Counted from the stretch's first letter, positions 11,861 to 24,295 are shown. The stretch is 64,000 nucleotides of DNA from Casuarina equisetifolia (GCA_028551475.1 CM052361.1:11043501-11107500), one strand, 5' to 3'. A program made the numbers and translations. The notes: a model not told the origin generated them from the sequence alone.

Positions 11861-13802
11861 TCTTACATTTTGTAAGGACAACCTTATGGCCTATTTATGT
11901 AAAGGGTTAGCCTAATTTTTTTACCAATAGAATCATCAATTTTTCTTTTGAAAAAGTACTCTCCAATAAAATCCAATCACACTCTTGTTCAAGGTGGCCT
12001 ACCAATTTGACATTCTATTCATCCCACTCACCCCTTTATTTGAACCATTAACTATATTTGTTATTCAATTACCTCATCATCCATCACCGATTTATATTGT
12101 TATATCATAATGTGTCCCTTGATCATTTTAGCACACATCACAAAAATTTCATTGCCTTAATATTTGTTATTTTTGTGTTAGACACTTATCATCAAACGTT
12201 TAATGATATTCATTTGGTAAAGGCTATCAATGAAGAATTGGCGGCCTTTAAGGCCAATCACAAGTGGTATATTGTTTCATAAGGCTATTGGATATACGTG
12301 AATGTATAAGATGAAGTACCTTATTAATGACATAATTAAAAGATATAAGCCAAAGGATATAATTAGAGAGATAGAATCGACTATAAGGAGACCTTTTCAA
12401 TTATAACCAAGATGGTAGTTGTTTATTTGGTGATTAGTATATCAATAATTTAGCATTAGTGTTTCCACCAACTTAATGCGTAGAATACTTTCTTGCATAA
12501 CAATTTACCAGTGGTGGTATACATGAAGATTCTAGTAAGCTTACCTTATTAGGGGGAGTGTTTAGTTTGTCAACTCAAAAGTCACTACATAGGCTTAAAC
12601 AAGCATCAAGACAATGATATGCCAACTTCATTGATGCCCTCATCATAATTGGTTTTCATTTATCTCACCATAACTACTCAGTTAATCATTTGACAATATA
12701 GAGGTACTCTTACCATTCTATAGATTTAAATAAATGATATTATCATCACTAAGAATGATAACACTGTCATTTCTAAGCTGAAAAGATATCTGAACTTGCA
12801 TTTCCATATAAAAGCTCTATGTCAATTTGAATATTTCTTATATATTAAGATAACTTGCTTGCAAGAAGGTATAATCTTGGCCAACATAAATATGAACTAG
12901 AGTTATTTTTTGAGATAGACTTGTTAGCTCAAAGCCTCCTGTTACATCTATAGAGTAGAATCTAAAGTTAATCACCCTAAAGTTTGATGTGGGAGCTCTA
13001 GATAAAAAACATAATCCTCCTCTTAATGATGGTGCCTCTTTTGAGAAAAATTTTTTCGGTTATATTATTTGACTCATACACAACCAAACCCTAGTTTTAT
13101 GATTTAAAATTTTAGTTAGTTCTCTCATGCTCCTAAACATTCTCACATAAAGGTTGCTATGTGAGCATTAAGGTATTTTAAAGAGTTGCCTAGTCTAGGA
13201 TTATTCTTATTATCTTCATCCATGTTGGAATTAATGGCCTACTATTAATCAAACTATGCAACTTACCTTATGTCTCAACATTTTATTATAGGCTATTGTA
13301 TCAAGTTGGGTAATTCTCTCATTTTTTGGACAACCAAGAAATAGCTTAATGTATCTAGATCCTCTATAAAGTCCAAGTACAATGCCATAGGATATACAAT
13401 ATGTGAAATCATTTTGTTCATTAGTCTTAATTAAGATCTTGGTATGCCTATGCCTTGTCCAATTACTATATATTGTAATAAGGAGATGGCTTGTCACATA
13501 GCTACAAATTTCATATTTCATTAGTTGACAAAGCATGTTGAGGTGAATTGTCATTTTACTAGAAAATATTACAAAGATGGATTATTTAGACAAAATATGT
13601 CTATATCAAAGAGTAGCCAACTGACCTTTTCACCAAAGCATTATTTAGCAAATAATATCAATATCTATTATCCAAACTTGGAGTTCTAATTTGGACAAGC
13701 TTTTAGCTTAAGGAGAAGTATTAAATATTGTTTGTTTCTTATTTGGGTTTTTGTATTTTTTTTGCTACATTGTTTGTCTTTTCATTATTGTTATGGCTTA
13801 AG

Positions 13803-15212
13803 ACTGTTGGAAAAAGACATGTTTTATTATGACAAATTTTGTTGTTATTTGCATATAAATATTTTTTATATGTTAATGTGAAAAATAGAATTAAAAGAAG
13901 CAAATGGTGTGCAAACTATAATATCAACCAATGATATTATAAAGTAGCTAGGTTCCTACATTCTTATAAATTCCAATCTCAATTAAGTCCCAAAGAAATA
14001 TATCTTATTAAATATATAAAGGGAAGGAAAGAAAATATTGACTGCATAATATGTTTTATAAAGAATGTGATGTTGGAATATTTTTGCAAGAACAATAATT
14101 AAGAGACATAAGCAGACTCAAGTTAATCTTAATTAGAAGCTAACCCAAGTTTGATCATGAGGCTCATGCCCGCAAGAACCAGGCTAATCCAAGCCCATAA
14201 GAAGCAGGCTGATTTAAATGCGTTTTATACAAGCCCATCAAAGCTCCTAAGAGGAGGGTTGCCGCACTTGTTGAAACAGTGTCATTTAGCTTACTATCGA
14301 GTGTTCTTAGGCACCTTATGCAATTAGAAGCCCTAGCTTCTACTCAAGACAATGAAATTGTCCTTTTTCTCTCTACAATTGCACATTTATTCATCCAATG
14401 GGAAGATTTGTAGAAAATTTGATTATTTTGTCAGAAAGCTACTCATATTGATTAAAGGTTTGATTTGAAACCTTAAATGAGGTACTTGCTCTACTCTCTC
14501 AATGAGAAAAAGCTTATGATGTTGTTTGGCTTGACAGAAACCTTAAATCAACTTCTATTATTTTGAATATCATATAAAAGGGTTCTATTCTACCGTTCAA
14601 AGAAACTTTTGATAAGATAATTGAGAAATCAAATTAAGAAATCAAGATTGAGCTCTACGTTGTGATTCTGTGAAGAAGCATTGGTGATATTCTTTGTAAA
14701 TCATATTCTTGTGATTTCATACTTGCTTATATACCCATTTATGTGCTTATTGAACTCTAATTATTATTTGCAAATAAATTGTGTTGTAAATCCAAAATGC
14801 TAATTTGCTAAAATTTAGGGGTTTCATGATTAGAGTTTGGATTTGTATTTCTTATCTTAGTTGTAACAAGGTTAAGTCAACCTTTAATTGTAACTTGTGA
14901 CTTATGTAATTCCTTTAAGGAAGAATTGGAAGGATAACATTTTCTCATAATTAATGAGTAAAGTGAATTTTAACTGGTTGAATAGGAGGAAAAAGAGGGT
15001 TGAAGTAAGTGTAAGGGCCAAACCACCATGAAAAATTTATGTCTATGCTTGTTGTTTGTGATTACTTTGACTTGTTACTTATATTCAGTTTTTGTGCATT
15101 ATCTAAATTTATTATGGGTGTATAAATACAAATTAATAGACATATTCCTAAACAACCAATTCAACCCCTCTTCTTGGTTGGCCATTATAATTAATAGAGA
15201 TTGTTGTATATT
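13803..15212. mobile_element. About 1.4-kb insertion nested in the right Copia LTR
   Basis: Compared with the left LTR, the right LTR is interrupted after about 13802 and resumes at about 15213. The five bases ttaag occur at both edges (13798-13802 and 15213-15217), which could be a target-site duplication. The insert begins near tgttggaaaa, is AT-rich, has no coding potential and near its right end has caacccctcttcttgg, a phrase reminiscent of the 3' ends of some Copia LTRs. A solo LTR of another Copia family is the best guess, but I cannot confirm terminal inverted dinucleotides. Confidence 0.5.
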
Positions 15213-15789
15213 TTAAGCCTGTTCGTTTGTATAAAACATGTAGAAGAACATCTTAATTCTTTGGAAACTATTAATAGGTTGATTTGATTATTAGCCTACA
15301 AATGCTTAATTTGTGTGCTCAATCTTGGTTACTTATGCTTTGATTGCATTCAATCAAGCATTCTCTTATTTTCATATAGTAATTCTATAAGCTTTTCTTG
15401 GTAAACAAACAAATTAATTCTTCATTCCTCCATCATTCAAGTGTATAAGAGATTTAAGGCAAAGGAAGATAGGAACTTTACATTGTGCCATGTCATCAAT
15501 AACATCAATACATATCTCAACCCCTTTATTAGCCTTACAATTGTCATATGTTACACTCTAGCGTAACAACTTGTGTAATGGGATGTGAGACCTATTGATC
15601 AACTTGAAGTAGGTCCCCAAACCTTCTTGCAAGCACTTATGGTTATTCAATGGAAGGAAATAGCTAATAATCATAGCCAATATCTTAGTTCATTTAGATT
15701 TAAAGCTATGATAAAATGACTTGTTTAACCCTTATAATTTAAGACTAGGGTCCTATGTACAAAAGTAGAACATTACTCTACCTCACCTA

Positions 15790-16140
15790 TGCTTTCCATG
15801 TTAACTACCTTGTGTTGCAACCACTTAAGGCACAAAAGCATGATGCCCCTTTAGGTCCTTGATGTTGTCCTCCAATGGACTTTACCAGTACTTCACCAAC
15901 AAGGAAGTTGTCTCTCAAGTTGCATCCTTCATTGCTTCATTTCTTGAAGGAGATCCTGCACAACATCTCATTCAAGAAAGTATTGTGTAGAGCAATAAAG
16001 AAAGCTAGTAAACCCTTTTTCATGTTTGTTCAATAAATTGAGAGAAAAGAAAAATAAGAGATTAGCTGATTCTAATGTTCTTGTTTTGGGATATTATCAG
16101 GTATAGACTTCTACGAGTTGCTCGATATCCCACCAGGGGA
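15790..16140 (+). pseudogene. Broken copy of the PP2C exon 3 to exon 4 region
   Basis: Aligns with about 41217-41520 of the intact PP2C gene: the stretch encoding [15 protein letters not shown] (here several substitutions), ggagatcctgcaca, then the intron and its acceptor, then the exon 4 start encoding [11 protein letters not shown] premature stop (attgtgtag near 15985) and frame disruptions show it is not functional. Retention of the intron indicates DNA-level duplication. After 16140 the homology is interrupted by about 420 bp of unrelated sequence and seems to resume at 16560. Confidence 0.8.
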
Positions 16141-16559
16141 ACTCCTATTGGATTAATATGGTTAAAAGTGTGTGGTTTAGATGAAGCCAAGATAGTAAGC
16201 AATTTAACGGTTGAGATTAAATGTATCTCGAATGATTGAAAGGTGGAGTGTAGGGCATGGTTGCTTAGTAGATCATGTATATGAGAAGGGTGCAAAGCAT
16301 GATTGAAAATAAGTGGAACAATGTAGTCCTTTAGTGAGAAAGAAGCTTTGGTTCTGTTCTATAAGAGCTTTCCTTTTAAATAAATAAAAGCTTCCGTTGT
16401 AGTTTTTATATTTATAGATTTGTATGCATTTTATGAAAGCTATGTTAATCTTATTGTAGCCTTTTGTAAGCTTTTAAGTCAAGTGCTTAGAATGAATGGC
16501 CATGAGCTATCATTTGAGTTTTCTTTGAATACTCTCTTTTACAATTAACCAGATCCAAC

Positions 16560-17060
16560 AGTGCCGTCCGTATCATGATGATGTATCCATCGTCATCATC
16601 TATATGGGAGACGAATGTGGTGTTCATCAGTGTGAATATTGCACGAACACCAAAAAAGAAATCGCGTTCGTTGTCGGAGAGTTTGCAGATCCCTGTAGAA
16701 ATTTCAAGTTCCAGCATAAGTCAATAACTCCCGTGTTAGGTTTTCTTTTTGAGGCAGTTGTTTGTTGCCATTATTAGACCTTCGTATCCTGACAGTTGCG
16801 TTTGAAAACTAAGCCATGAGACACGAGGGTGCTCGCTTTCAAATTTAAAAAACAGGTCCATCAAACTGTTAAAGAAACATAATGATATGCTCAAAAGGCT
16901 AGTCTAATGATGATTAAGACAGGAAATACAAACGCAACAAAACATCAAGAATGATTAGGTCTAATGCATGAAAGTTGACAATGCACCGCAGTCAGAAACG
17001 TCCGAACTTGACTTTTAAGACGGAAGCTAGTTGTTTAGGTCTTCAAATTATAGTAAGATT
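16560..17060 (+). pseudogene. PP2C last-exon and downstream fragment, unit A
   Basis: Starting near 16566, the sequence encodes RPYHDDVSIVII-like residues, matching the [12 protein letters not shown] end of the intact PP2C at 41535-41570. It then continues into sequence resembling the intact gene's 3' flank (42170-42510), with shared phrases such as ttccagca, cataagtcaa and gttgctagttgtttagg-like text. No open protein remains. It is joined directly to a second such unit at about 17060. Confidence 0.75.
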
Positions 17061-18850
17061 GATGACAGCGATGGCCGTCGGTATCATGATGATGTATCCG
17101 TCGTCATCGTCTATTTGGTCTATTTGGGGAGAGGAATGTGGCGTTCATGAGTGTGAATAATGCACGGATACCAAAAAGGAAATCGAGTTCGTTCCTGAAG
17201 AGGTTGTCAAGTCCCCGTAGAAGCTTCGGGTTCCAGCGTCTCCATGTAAGATGCTATTTTGTCGTGCACCTGTGTATTCCTTTAGGAAGCACGAGCTCGT
17301 CAAAGTCTGGTGGGCTGAAATATATGTTGGGTCCAGTGTAGTCATGCGAGCAAGGATCGATGTCTAGAACCTTCTGTTCGAATCTATCATGTTCTACTTT
17401 GTATAAACTGGTTGAAATGGTGAAGAAAGGCTGGAAGTTTTATACAGAAAACCTGATCAGGTCCAGGTATCATTTCATGTCTGAGGTTTCAGTGTCGCTT
17501 AGATACTGATTTCAACTTGGTAGCCTCAAAATAAGCAGAAAGAAAAATCTCAAACAGAAAACCCAACTTTTACTCGATCGACTCATACAACCCAAACCAA
17601 CAAAATAACCATCTACTTCAACTCAAAAACCAGTTTCTGCAGAGAATAAAATCGATCCTGACACTCCAAGGAATAGGAAATGTTAAAGTTGTTGGTCTTT
17701 GCAAGAATTACCATGGAAGCTAATATGAAAATGCATGACCTGTAGAAATTGGTTGCACCCAATCAACACTCTAAAAATAATACTTGAAAGTTGGTATGAA
17801 GTTAATGAAAGTATATGACCCATGGAAATTGATTGTACCCAATCAATACTCCAAGAAAAATACTTGAAAGTTGATATGAAATAAATGAAGGTGCATAACC
17901 TATGAAAATTGGGTTGTGCTCAATTAACACTCCAAAAGAAAATCTTTAAGTTCAAAAGAAGAATTCATCAGAAGACCCACAGATCTCCTTTAGCTACAAG
18001 TGATAGCTCAATTTTTCTTATAAAAAGTTGAAATATGTAATGTTGTAAATCAAGCAATTCAATCCAATCAAACTCAACACAAAAGTTGTGTACAACTTTG
18101 ATAGTTGTAGCATGACTGATGACCTTGCAATCATAAAATCCATTCTATTTTCTTTGACGTTTTTGTCTCATTTTATCTTTTGCTTAATAGTAGTTTTCTT
18201 ATACTTCCATAACTTACTAATCCTCATTTAGTTATAGACCTTCAATTTACTATTCTCCATGACTACATTTTCACATTTCTACCAAAGAACCCAATAAACT
18301 TTATTTTCTTATGAAATGCATAAGTCAACAACTCTCATGTTAGGTTTTCTTTTTGAGTCAGTTTTTAAAACTTCGAATCTTGACCGTTTCGTTTGAAAAC
18401 TGAGCCACGAGACACGTGGGTGCTCGCTTTCAAACTTAAAACAGACCTATCAAACTGTTAAAGAAACATTATGATATGCTCGAAAGGCAAGTCTAACTAT
18501 GATTAAGACAGGAATATAAGACAACAAAACATCCAGATTCAGTTCAACTAATTTATTCATGTTTTGGTAGTAAATGAAAGTTGACAATGCACGGGAATCA
18601 GAAACGTCCCAACTTGACTTTTAAGCCGGTTGCTAGTTGTTTAGGTCTCTCCAGTGTCGTGAAATTATACGGCAGTTCAAATTATACTGTGTTTGATGAA
18701 AGCTATGGCCTTCGCCGCAAAGAAACCGGCAGTGACAAACTCGAGAAGTCTTTTAACCTGAAAAAAAAAAAGGTTCATGTTTCCAACGCTCAAGAAGAAA
18801 CTTTCTTTGCTCTTTCAATGATAACGTTAATCCCAACATGTCTTGTATAA
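17061..18850 (+). pseudogene. PP2C last-exon and downstream fragment, unit B, interrupted
   Basis: A second copy of the same unit. 17073-17240 matches 16564-16712 (again the [12 protein letters not shown] coding end and the following 100 bp). The alignment is then interrupted by about 1.07 kb of unrelated AT-rich DNA and resumes at about 18308-18700, which matches 16712-17069. The final part, 18580-18850, also matches 42430-42690 downstream of the intact PP2C (the phrases gactttttaagccgg-like, cactcgag-like and ctctttcaatg, gataacgtt/gttaacgtc). The kinesin promoter homology begins about 100 bp later. Confidence 0.7.
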
Positions 18851-19102
18851 GATGATGTGAAATTCATGCCAGTTTTACAAAAGATAGTATGATGATTTTT
18901 TTATTATTTTATAAAAGTTAAAAAAAATATAATAAGCCCATTTTAATTTTTCGACAACAATTGCTAAATGGTGAATGGAAGGACTTTTGTACTGTATAGG
19001 GGGAGCGAAGTCACGCGTGCATTTAATTCTCACAGACAAAAGAGAAAAGACAAAAAAAAAAAAAAAAAAAGGGATAGAGAAAAGAAATATCTCCCGGATT
19101 TC

Positions 19103-19142
19103 TAACCGTTGCGTTTTTGAATAAAAGGGCGTCCAACGGTCG
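19103..19142. promoter_or_regulatory. Two MSA motifs in the kinesin promoter
   Basis: On the minus strand 19103-19113 reads CGCAACGGTTA (10 of 11 to YCYAACGGYYA), and on the plus strand 19132-19142 reads TCCAACGGTCG (10 of 11). They lie 85-125 bp upstream of the kinesin ATG, the usual place for MSA elements in plant G2/M genes, and are known binding sites of MYB3R proteins. This predicts G2/M-phase expression of the kinesin. Confidence 0.75.
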
Positions 19143-19226
19143 CCAGCATCTATTCCAAAGTGCAACTTCCTCTTGCTTTTGCTCTGTAACAAAAACTGTG
19201 AAACCGTCTCTACTCCGACAAAGACG

Positions 19227-22200
19227 ATGAACCCCAACTCGATCTCCAAGGTCAGGGTCATTGTGAGAGTGCGCCCCTTTCTCCCCCAAGAGATCTCCAA
19301 CAAGAACGGTGACGGGATTCCATGTGTTTCAGTTCTTGACCAAGATTTACAGTTTGGAGAAGAAGTCTCCGTTCATCTGAAGGACAAAACTACCAGGTAA
19401 ATAGTTCTCTGAGTCTCTCTCAGAGTATTTGAAGACCATTTTTTAGGGTTTTAGTGTTTGATTTTTACGAAGATAATTGTCGTGGGTTCGGTCCTTGTTT
19501 TTCACTATGGAATGTTTTCTTTGTGGCTGTAGCCGAAACGAATGCTATAGACTGGATTCTTTCTTTGGCCAAGAGGACAACAATTTAGGTCGGATCTTTT
19601 GTAAAGAAGTGAGCCCTTTGATTCCGGGAATTTTCCATGGCTGCAACGCAACGGTGTTTGCCTACGGGGCTACCGGCAGTGGAAAGACTTTTACCATGCA
19701 GGTTCGACAAAACAGAAAAAACATTCCCCTGTTGTTTCCATTTTGGAAATTTGGAATTTGAATTTTTCTGCGCCTTAGGAATTAATCAGGATATGGTTGA
19801 TATTGCAGGGCACTGATGAGCAGCCAGGTTTGATGCCGCTGGCCATGTCTACAATTCTCTCGTTGTGCCAGAGCACAGGAAGTACCGCAGAGATCTCGTA
19901 CTATGAAGTTTATATGGACCGGTGTTATGATCTTTTAGAGCTCAAAACGAAAGAAATAGCGATTTTACATGACAAAGATGGGAAAATTCATCTAAGGGGC
20001 CTATCTCGAGTTCCTGTGACGTCGATGTCCGAATTCCATGAGGCATATTCTTGTGGGGTTCAGAGGAGGAAAGTCGCGCACACGGATCTCAACGATGTCT
20101 CTAGCAGGAGCCACGGGGTGCTTGTGATTTCAGTTTCCACTCCCTCTGGTGATGGCTCTGTGGGGACTGTTATTGGGAAGCTCAATCTCATAGACTTGGC
20201 AGGTTATGTTCTCTCCTTGTATGGTCATTACACAGACATCTGTTTCTGATCTCGGTTTGAGCGTCTTCCTGATTTTGATTTGTTTGCATCACTTAACCAG
20301 GTAATGAAGACAATAGAAGGACCTGCAACGAAGGGATTCGTCTCCAAGAGAGTGGCAAGATCAACCAGTCCTTATTCGCATTGTCGAATGTGATTTATGC
20401 ACTGAACAACAACAAACCGCGAGTGCCTTACAGAGAAAGCAAATTGACCCGCATATTGCAGGACTCTCTTGGTGGAACAAATCGTGCCTTAATGGTTGCT
20501 TGTCTGGTATGGTCTCAGACTTCGTTTGTTATTTGCTTTTTTCTTGTTCTTGTTTGTTACCAATAATTTTATATGAAATTCCTTTCCTTTGATGATAGAA
20601 TCCGGGAGAGTACCAGGAATCTGTTCATACTGTCAGTTTAGCTGCCCGGTCTCGAAACATCTCCAATTTCGTTTCTTCAGCCCACAAGGTGGAGACCTCA
20701 AAAGAAAAAATGGATATGGAGGCCAAACTGCGTGTCTGGCTTGAATCTAAAGGGAAGACCAAGAGTGCACAACGATTTGGAGCATTCAATTCCCCTCTTA
20801 TGGGCAAAACTCCGGGTTCCGTAAGCTCTGTTAAGAAATCCAGTATCTCTCGCAGCACTGTGAAAGCTAAGGCAACAGAAAGGTACCTGTAACTAAGGCT
20901 GCTGTAAACCCTGTATCTCTAACAATTCCTTGAACCTTTCAAGCTGATGAGACATTCCAACTGCCTAATACAATTGCAGGTTTGTTCCTGAGCCAATCAT
21001 GAATTTGTTTAACAATGAAGGTCCACTGACTGCTTGCTTGAAGGTAAGAATTTGAACATGCAAAACGTTTCTTGTACAGCGTCAGCAGTTGGAACAGAGC
21101 CACATTATCATTTAGTAATGAAAGTTCAACTTTTGAAAAGAAATTCTAGCGGCAGTCCAGGCTTTAAGAATAATTCTGTGATTGACTTGTGTACTCTTCA
21201 ATTCGAAGATGGTAAATTAGTTTTTGGCAGCCAGTCATCATTTAGAAAAAGGTTGAAAGCCTGAATATATGACTGTTGAAACTATTTAAAGGGAAGCAAA
21301 GTTATCTGAATATTCCACTTTTATACGTATTAATCGTAGTTCCACTGCAGACTGCGCAAATTGCTGATATGCCAAATAAGGAAGAGGTTGGGGCTGCTGC
21401 TGATGGGATTATGTCAGACTCAGATAAGCACTTGCCAGGTATGTTGCTACGAGATATGAATATGACTGTTGTTTGCTCTTTATAACTGTGATGGACTTTT
21501 CTGATGCTTTAAAACTTGTTTGTTTGGCTAGTTGAACCATCTTTTAAAGGAGAGAATCTTCCATCCGTTGCTAACTTTATTGGGTCATCCCCAGTTACTG
21601 AGAAGAAAAATGCACTAGAGAGTTCCTCAAGAAAAGTTCTTTCCCCAATAAACACCAATATAAATCAAATACCCCCTGAGGGACAACCATCCTCAGATCT
21701 CTTCGAGCCAACCACTCCAAAAGGAACTTTCATGGAGACTTCTGCAAACAAGCTGCAAATATTTGGCTCCTCAATCGGTAATTTCAATGCACGGAGTTCC
21801 AAGTTGAAGGTAGATTCAGATGCATCTCGATGTTTCTCTCTGGTCTCCTAGAAATAAGTTCTCATTCTTAAAATTTCCCTGTGCAGAACTATCTTATTCA
21901 AGAATATATTGACTTCTTAAATACGGCCAGCAAGTAAGTTATGCTTTCCAGCGAGTTGCTTGCTTTACATTATCCTGTATTTTGCTGATAACAATTTGCT
22001 GAACTTGATATTTGACCGTTACGATTGTAGAGAGGAGCTGCTAGAGTTAAAGGTGAGTAACATTGAAATTGTTATCTTATACTCTGGCCTCTGATCTGAT
22101 ATCGTTTGTGTTCTAACCTCTTCATCTTGAACATTATGCAGGGGATTGGAATAAAACGGGCAGAGTACATACTCGAACTCCGAGAAACAAGCCCGTTCAA

Positions 22201-22434
22201 GTCGGTAAGACCAGTTTCTAAGCTTTTAGTATGAATTTTTAGCAGCTGCCTCGGATTGTAGAAATAGAGCTAATGAAAGTGTACATATCTGAACTGCAGT
22301 TGAGCGATTTGGAGAAGATAGGCCTTTCAACCAAGCAAGTTCACAACTTGTTCACCGAAGCAGCAAGAGGTGTTTTTGACAGGCCAGAAGATTCAACTCC
22401 TAGTTGTTCAGAGGTTCTTCTACAAGTCATTTAG
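19227..22434 (+). CDS. KIN-10 family kinesin (KIF22-like) with C-terminal helix-hairpin-helix
   Basis: Twelve exons: 19227-19396, 19533-19701, 19809-20202, 20301-20506, 20599-20882, 20980-21043, 21351-21438, 21532-21809, 21887-21933, 22031-22052, 22142-22204, 22300-22434. All phases agree and give 639 residues. The motor domain is at the N-terminus, with the P-loop GATGSGKT at residues 102-109, switch I NDVSSRSH at 208-215 and switch II DLAGNE at 242-247. The middle region is Ser-rich and of low complexity. The C-terminus (about 568-620, [21 protein letters not shown] and following) resembles the helix-hairpin-helix DNA-binding motif of human KIF22/Kid. Plant members of this subfamily are called KIN-10; which member (A, B or C) I cannot tell, though the helix-hairpin-helix disfavours a PAKRP2-like 10A. 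A likely role is microtubule-based motility in mitosis or cytokinesis. The two MSA elements fit this. Confidence 0.93.
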
Positions 22435-23002
22435 CCTCTTTCCTCGATGCTTCAGCTCTGTAAACAACATCGAGATTATGAATATTCTTCCTGTAATTTA
22501 GTGTGGAAATTGTTATCAGAACCGACTTCCGTGTAGTGGGCTTAGCTTATCAGTAGCTGCTTAGAATTCATTCTTATTCGGTTATCAAAACCGACTTCCG
22601 TGCAATCATTCTGAACATTTCTAATTAAAATGAGATCATTCTGTATTGAACTCTTTTTTCCATTTTGTCTACGCCAACTTAGCTCCTTCCCATTGGGTAT
22701 ACCACGAGAGATTTTTTGGGTAACGTGACTGACCTAACAAGTTGAAAATCTAGACAGTTCCAATCTTATCTTCTGAAAGTTCTCAACAGTTCCATCTCAA
22801 AGCCTATCTTTTTCTACTTCGCCATTTGCAATGGTTGTCTACCTACGGCTCAGATCTGCTTTTCGGCGGACTCCGGGGGTGGATAATCCCAAAGATTGAA
22901 GCATACATGCTTCATCTTTCAGTCTTTTCAGAGTGGATATTATTTCGGTTTTTTTTACCACCTTTAATAGGCGTTACTCAACCACCCTTTATTATTCCAA
23001 CT

Positions 23003-23040
<38 letters not shown>

Positions 23041-23557
23041 GACAGTAGACAGTAGACAGATCACGAAAATCACACTCCACTCCTGGACGCTCCACTTGGG
23101 GCATCAATTAAACATCTATGACTTCTCCGCTCTTATCATGTCATGTCTTTCCCTTGATTTTCCCATTGTTAAAGTCTAGATTACCATAAAGAAAAGGACA
23201 AGAACAGTGTTTCTACACAGACGACAGAAGTTTCAATTCGCTAATCAAAAACTCACCTTCCCCACAAACATATAGTAAGCCATTATAGCAGAGACTGGCC
23301 TCATACATAACTTATCAGTACCATTAGAAAACACATAGCAACTACCATGTTGCCATGGTTCTAAGAAACCCATGGCAAACTAAGATTTGCTGGAAGAAAG
23401 ATCCATGCCCACTTATTACACTACTTTCGAAGGGAGTTCTCTAGAACCAACCTCACAGCACGAACATAAGTAGAGACACACATATATGTCGATATTACAC
23501 GCTATTTGTTATTTCTCTGAACAAACGGCTGTCTCTGCTTCTACTTCCGATCTTCTC
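22435..23557. other. Intergenic region between kinesin and metallothionein, convergent 3' ends
   Basis: The two genes are convergent, so this holds both 3'UTRs. No gene was recognised. A hexanucleotide repeat GATGAC (about six units, 23006-23043) is present. Confidence 0.6.
23006..23043. repeat. (GATGAC)n hexanucleotide repeat
   Basis: About six GATGAC units read directly from the sequence, giving an artificial run of Asp codons in one frame. It is not within a supported gene. Confidence 0.85.
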
Positions 23558-24176
23558 TCACTTGCAGGTACAAGGATTGCAGGTGCAGTTCGATCCGCAC
23601 TTGCAGCCTCCATTCTCGTCACCCATGCTCATCTCAGATCCCTCAAAGTCTCTGCATCATCCAAAAATGGTGAGAATTTAACCACAACAGCAATTAGGAG
23701 ATTACAAAGACTGAACAGAATACGTCCTTGCAAAAATTAGAAGTAAAAAGAAAAATAATACATACGCCTTCTGGGGAGCAACACCGACGATGAGGATCTC
23801 AGTGGTTGAGGCTTCTGTGTAGCTCAGGTCGGGGTACATCTTGCACCTGCAGCATCATGATCAAAGATTTTATAAACCCAGGAATCCTCACATGTTTGAC
23901 AAGCAAATAATTAGCACCAAAAAAGATACATCAACCGGGATAGTCAAGCTCTGATCATAACAACTTTCCCTTGGAACATGCAAAGTGACCAACTTTCAAC
24001 AAAATTAAGACAAAGTAAGGATCAATTTTTGCAACAGCAAGCTATCGACACAAAGAGGGGAAATCCTTAAAAGGCCTTTAGACAGTCTGTGAAAATGCAA
24101 CAGAGGCTTACCCTCCGCATCCGCTGCCGCACTTGCAGCCAGAGCCGCAGCCACAGTTTCCTCCACAGCACGACAT
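23558..24176 (-). CDS. MT2: Type 2 metallothionein
   Basis: Three exons, 24112-24176, 23766-23846 and 23558-23651, give 79 residues. The N-terminal Cys domain begins [17 protein letters not shown], the plant type 2 signature (Cys-Cys pair then CXC and CXXC motifs). The central Cys-free spacer has MYPDLSYTE and LIVGVAPQK, and the C-terminal Cys domain ([16 protein letters not shown]) holds the remaining CXC motifs. Both intron junctions follow GT-AG and close in frame. The family binds Cu(I), Zn(II) and Cd(II) in the cytosol and is strongly expressed in shoots and under stress. The short promoter has a TATA box about 110 bp upstream of the ATG and a G-box further up. The start ATG follows immediately after the promoter-proximal leader, and no upstream ATG in frame competes. 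Confidence 0.96.
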
Positions 24177-24286
24177 CCTTTCACGACAGAAAAGCTGAAG
24201 CAGAACTTAAGATTGATATTACAGAGAGCTACGGAAATCAACCTGGCAGTAAAACCCGAGCTTCCTCGGGAAAGCCAGTGACCTTC

Positions 24287-24295
24287 ATTTATAGC
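24287..24295 (-). promoter_or_regulatory. Metallothionein TATA box
   Basis: Minus strand reads CTATAAATG, 111-119 bp upstream of the metallothionein ATG, a normal distance allowing a leader of about 80 bases. Confidence 0.65.

Larger units (their letters stand above)
10350..15388 (+). mobile_element. Decayed Ty1/Copia retrotransposon
   Basis: Similar terminal segments are found at about 10350-10622 and 13729-13802 plus 15218-15388, the second split by a nested insertion. A primer-binding-site-like tggtatca follows the left LTR at 10626, as in initiator-Met-primed Copia elements. Between 12170 and 13690, reading-frame fragments match the Copia RT and RNase H regions in order: AINEELAAFKANHKW near 12225, a GLKQASRQWY-like stretch near 12600, a degenerate YVDDI region near 12710-12830, and a late RNase H region near 13300-13640. 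Gag, protease and integrase were not recognised and appear deleted. Many stops and frameshifts are present, so the element is inactive and old. Confidence 0.8.

Noticed and set aside
16062..16295. 77-residue minus-strand frame in the PP2C remnant
   Set aside because: Antisense of the degraded exon 4 copy and the insertion following it; no independent support.
19023..19303. Minus-strand frames over the kinesin promoter and first exon
   Set aside because: They include the poly-A tract and are explained by antisense of the kinesin start; no family match.
1..22434. A functional cell-cycle gene cluster (MYB3R, kinesin, SMR)
   Set aside because: The genes are separated by unrelated genes and repeats, have mixed orientation and share no regulatory unit beyond the known MSA motif.
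22826..23179. 117-residue frame containing an Asp run
   Set aside because: The acidic run is the GATGAC microsatellite; no homologous domain, and it lies in the convergent 3' region.
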